Positions 21,873-23,078 of a stretch of DNA of 23,078 nucleotides are shown here, in pieces (the stretch's first letter is position 1; each line of letters starts with the position of its first letter). The DNA lies in NCBI RefSeq assembly GCF_051958935.1, contig NZ_JBQCFP010000199.1, positions 1-23,078 on the forward strand, written 5' to 3'. The position numbers were made by a program, and so were the translations under genes. Source of the DNA: Dokdonella_A sp051958935 (lineage in GTDB: Bacteria; Pseudomonadota; Gammaproteobacteria; Xanthomonadales; Rhodanobacteraceae). The notes below the pieces were generated by a model. It saw only the letters and a program-made list of their open reading frames with translations. It had not been told where the DNA came from and ran no database searches.

Positions 21873-23078
21873 ATGCGCATCTATCTCGTCGGCGGCGCCG
21901 TGCGCGATCGCCTGCTCGGCCGCGAGGTCGCCGATCGCGACTTCGTCGTCGTCGGCGCGACGCCGGAGGAGATGCGCGCTGCCGGCTACCGGCCCGTCGG
22001 CAAGGATTTCCCGGTATTCCTGCATCCGACGACGCAGGAGGAGTACGCGCTCGCACGGACCGAAAGAAAGACCGGGCGCGGCTACCACGGCTTCGCGTTC
22101 CATGCCGACCCCTCGGTCACGCTCGAACAGGACCTGGAGCGGCGCGACCTCACGATCAACGCGATGGCGACGGACGAACAGGGCGAACTCGTCGATCCGT
22201 TCGACGGCCGGCGCGACCTCGAGCAGCGCGTGCTGCGCCACGTCTCGCCCGCATTCGTCGAAGACCCGGTGCGCGTCCTGCGCGTCGCGCGTTTCGCCGC
22301 GCGCTATGCGCCGATCGGTTTCCGCATCGCCGACGAGACGCTCGCGCTGATGCGCCGCATGGTCGACGACGGCGAGGTCGACCACCTCGTCGCCGAACGC
22401 GTGTGGACCGAGACGCGCAAGGCGCTCGGCGAACCCGCGCCATCGGCGTTCGTCCGCGCGCTGCGCGAATGCGGCGCGCTGCGCGTGATCTTCCCCGAAG
22501 TCGATGCGTTGTACGGCGTGCCGCAGCGCGCGGAGTTCCACCCCGAAGTCGACACCGGGCGCCACATCGAACTCGTGCTCGACCAGGCCGCGCGCCTCGC
22601 CCCCGGCGACGATCTCGTGGGCTGGTGCGCGCTCGTGCACGACCTCGGCAAGGCGCTCACGCCACCGCAGGAACTGCCGCGCCACGTCATGCACGAGCAG
22701 CGCGGCCGCGAACCGGTCCGCGCGATCAGTGCGCGCCTCAAGGTACCTGCCGAGCACGCCGCGCTCGCCGAACTCGTCTGCCGTTTCCACCTCGATGCGC
22801 ATCGCGCCTTCGAGCTGCGGCCGGAAACCGTGCTCAAGCTGCTGGAAAGCCTCGACGCATTCCGTCGTCCCGAACGCGTCGCGCGCTTCCTCGCCGCCTG
22901 CGAGGCGGACAAGCGCGGCCGCCTCGGCTTGGCCGACGAGCCGTATCCGCAGGGCGGCTACCTGCGCGCCGCGCACACCGCCGCGCGCGCGATCGACGCC
23001 GCACCGTTCGTCGCCCAAGGCATCACCGGCCCCGGGATCGGCGACGCCGTCCGCAGAGCCCGCATGGCGGCGATCGCG
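21873..23078 (+). CDS. cca: CCA-adding tRNA nucleotidyltransferase, 3' end cut by the window
   Basis: Builds and repairs the 3' CCA of tRNAs. 402 codons are visible and the frame is still open at the right edge; E. coli Cca has 412 residues, so most of the protein is present. The class II head is clear: MRIYLVGGAVRDRLLG, metal-binding DRDF (D-x-D) and VVVGATPEEM. Then come RRDLTINAMA, DPFDGRRDLEQRVLRHV and EDPVRVLRVARFAAR. A C-terminal HD phosphohydrolase region follows (FHPEVDTGRH, CALVHDLGKAL, CRFHLDAHRA), as in the gammaproteobacterial multifunctional form. The start is fixed by the family N-terminus; the ribosome-binding site is weak. Confidence 0.96.
   Translation, partial: MRIYLVGGAVRDRLLGREVADRDFVVVGATPEEMRAAGYRPVGKDFPVFLHPTTQEEYALARTERKTGRGYHGFAFHADPSVTLEQDLERRDLTINAMATDEQGELVDPFDGRRDLEQRVLRHVSPAFVEDPVRVLRVARFAARYAPIGFRIADETLALMRRMVDDGEVDHLVAERVWTETRKALGEPAPSAFVRALRECGALRVIFPEVDALYGVPQRAEFHPEVDTGRHIELVLDQAARLAPGDDLVGWCALVHDLGKALTPPQELPRHVMHEQRGREPVRAISARLKVPAEHAALAELVCRFHLDAHRAFELRPETVLKLLESLDAFRRPERVARFLAACEADKRGRLGLADEPYPQGGYLRAAHTAARAIDAAPFVAQGITGPGIGDAVRRARMAAIA

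Overview
The window is very GC-rich and gene-dense. It carries about 20 protein-coding genes in ordinary chromosomal arrangement, with no phage genes, transposase, CRISPR array or RNA gene that I can recognise. Three things point to a gammaproteobacterium of the Xanthomonadales (Lysobacterales), probably near Rhodanobacteraceae: the engB / cytochrome c4 / tandem dsbA / endonuclease-phosphatase block, the plant-type glutamate-cysteine ligase, and the large TonB receptor divergent from a soluble lytic transglycosylase. The placement rests on gene content and composition only.

Layout. Positions 1-279 are upstream DNA with a CRP/Clp-like palindrome (109-122) and a -10 element (201-206). Next comes a membrane-anchored J-domain protein (280-945, +), almost abutting a convergent polyprenyl-phosphate sugar transferase of the PEP-CTERM/exosortase-associated type (949-2349, -). 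glmS (2556-4388, +) and a LOG-family nucleotide hydrolase (4475-5053, +) follow. A 77-bp palindromic repeat separates them from a minus-strand pair, a TfoX C-terminal-domain protein and free methionine-(R)-sulfoxide reductase (5123-6071). bioD (6164-6850, +) then runs into a polytopic membrane protein and a small unknown protein through overlapping start and stop codons (to 8587). gshA (8750-10141) and engB (10243-10851) lie on the minus strand with a clear intrinsic terminator between them.

From 10.9 to 14.9 kb on the plus strand there is a near-consensus promoter, cytochrome c4, three consecutive DsbA-type thioredoxin-fold oxidoreductases, and an endonuclease/exonuclease/phosphatase protein that appears to have its own leaderless promoter. 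A TonB-dependent receptor (14993-17884, -) is divergent from a soluble lytic transglycosylase (18075-20216, +), which is followed by an NDUFA9-like NAD(P)-binding protein (20322-21248, +). A second copy of the palindromic repeat lies before a lipoprotein truncated haemoglobin (21342-21812, -). cca (21873 onward, +) runs off the right edge.

Much of the content serves the envelope and redox balance: amino-sugar supply (GlmS), glycan priming, murein turnover, glutathione synthesis, methionine-sulfoxide repair, periplasmic disulfide formation, and haem proteins. No wholly new multi-gene system is evident. The most distinctive signals are the dsbA triplication, the GTAGGGCGG-bounded repeats that supply stop codons to neighbouring genes, the J-domain protein with a BamE-like tail, and the -10-to-ATG spacing that implies leaderless messages.
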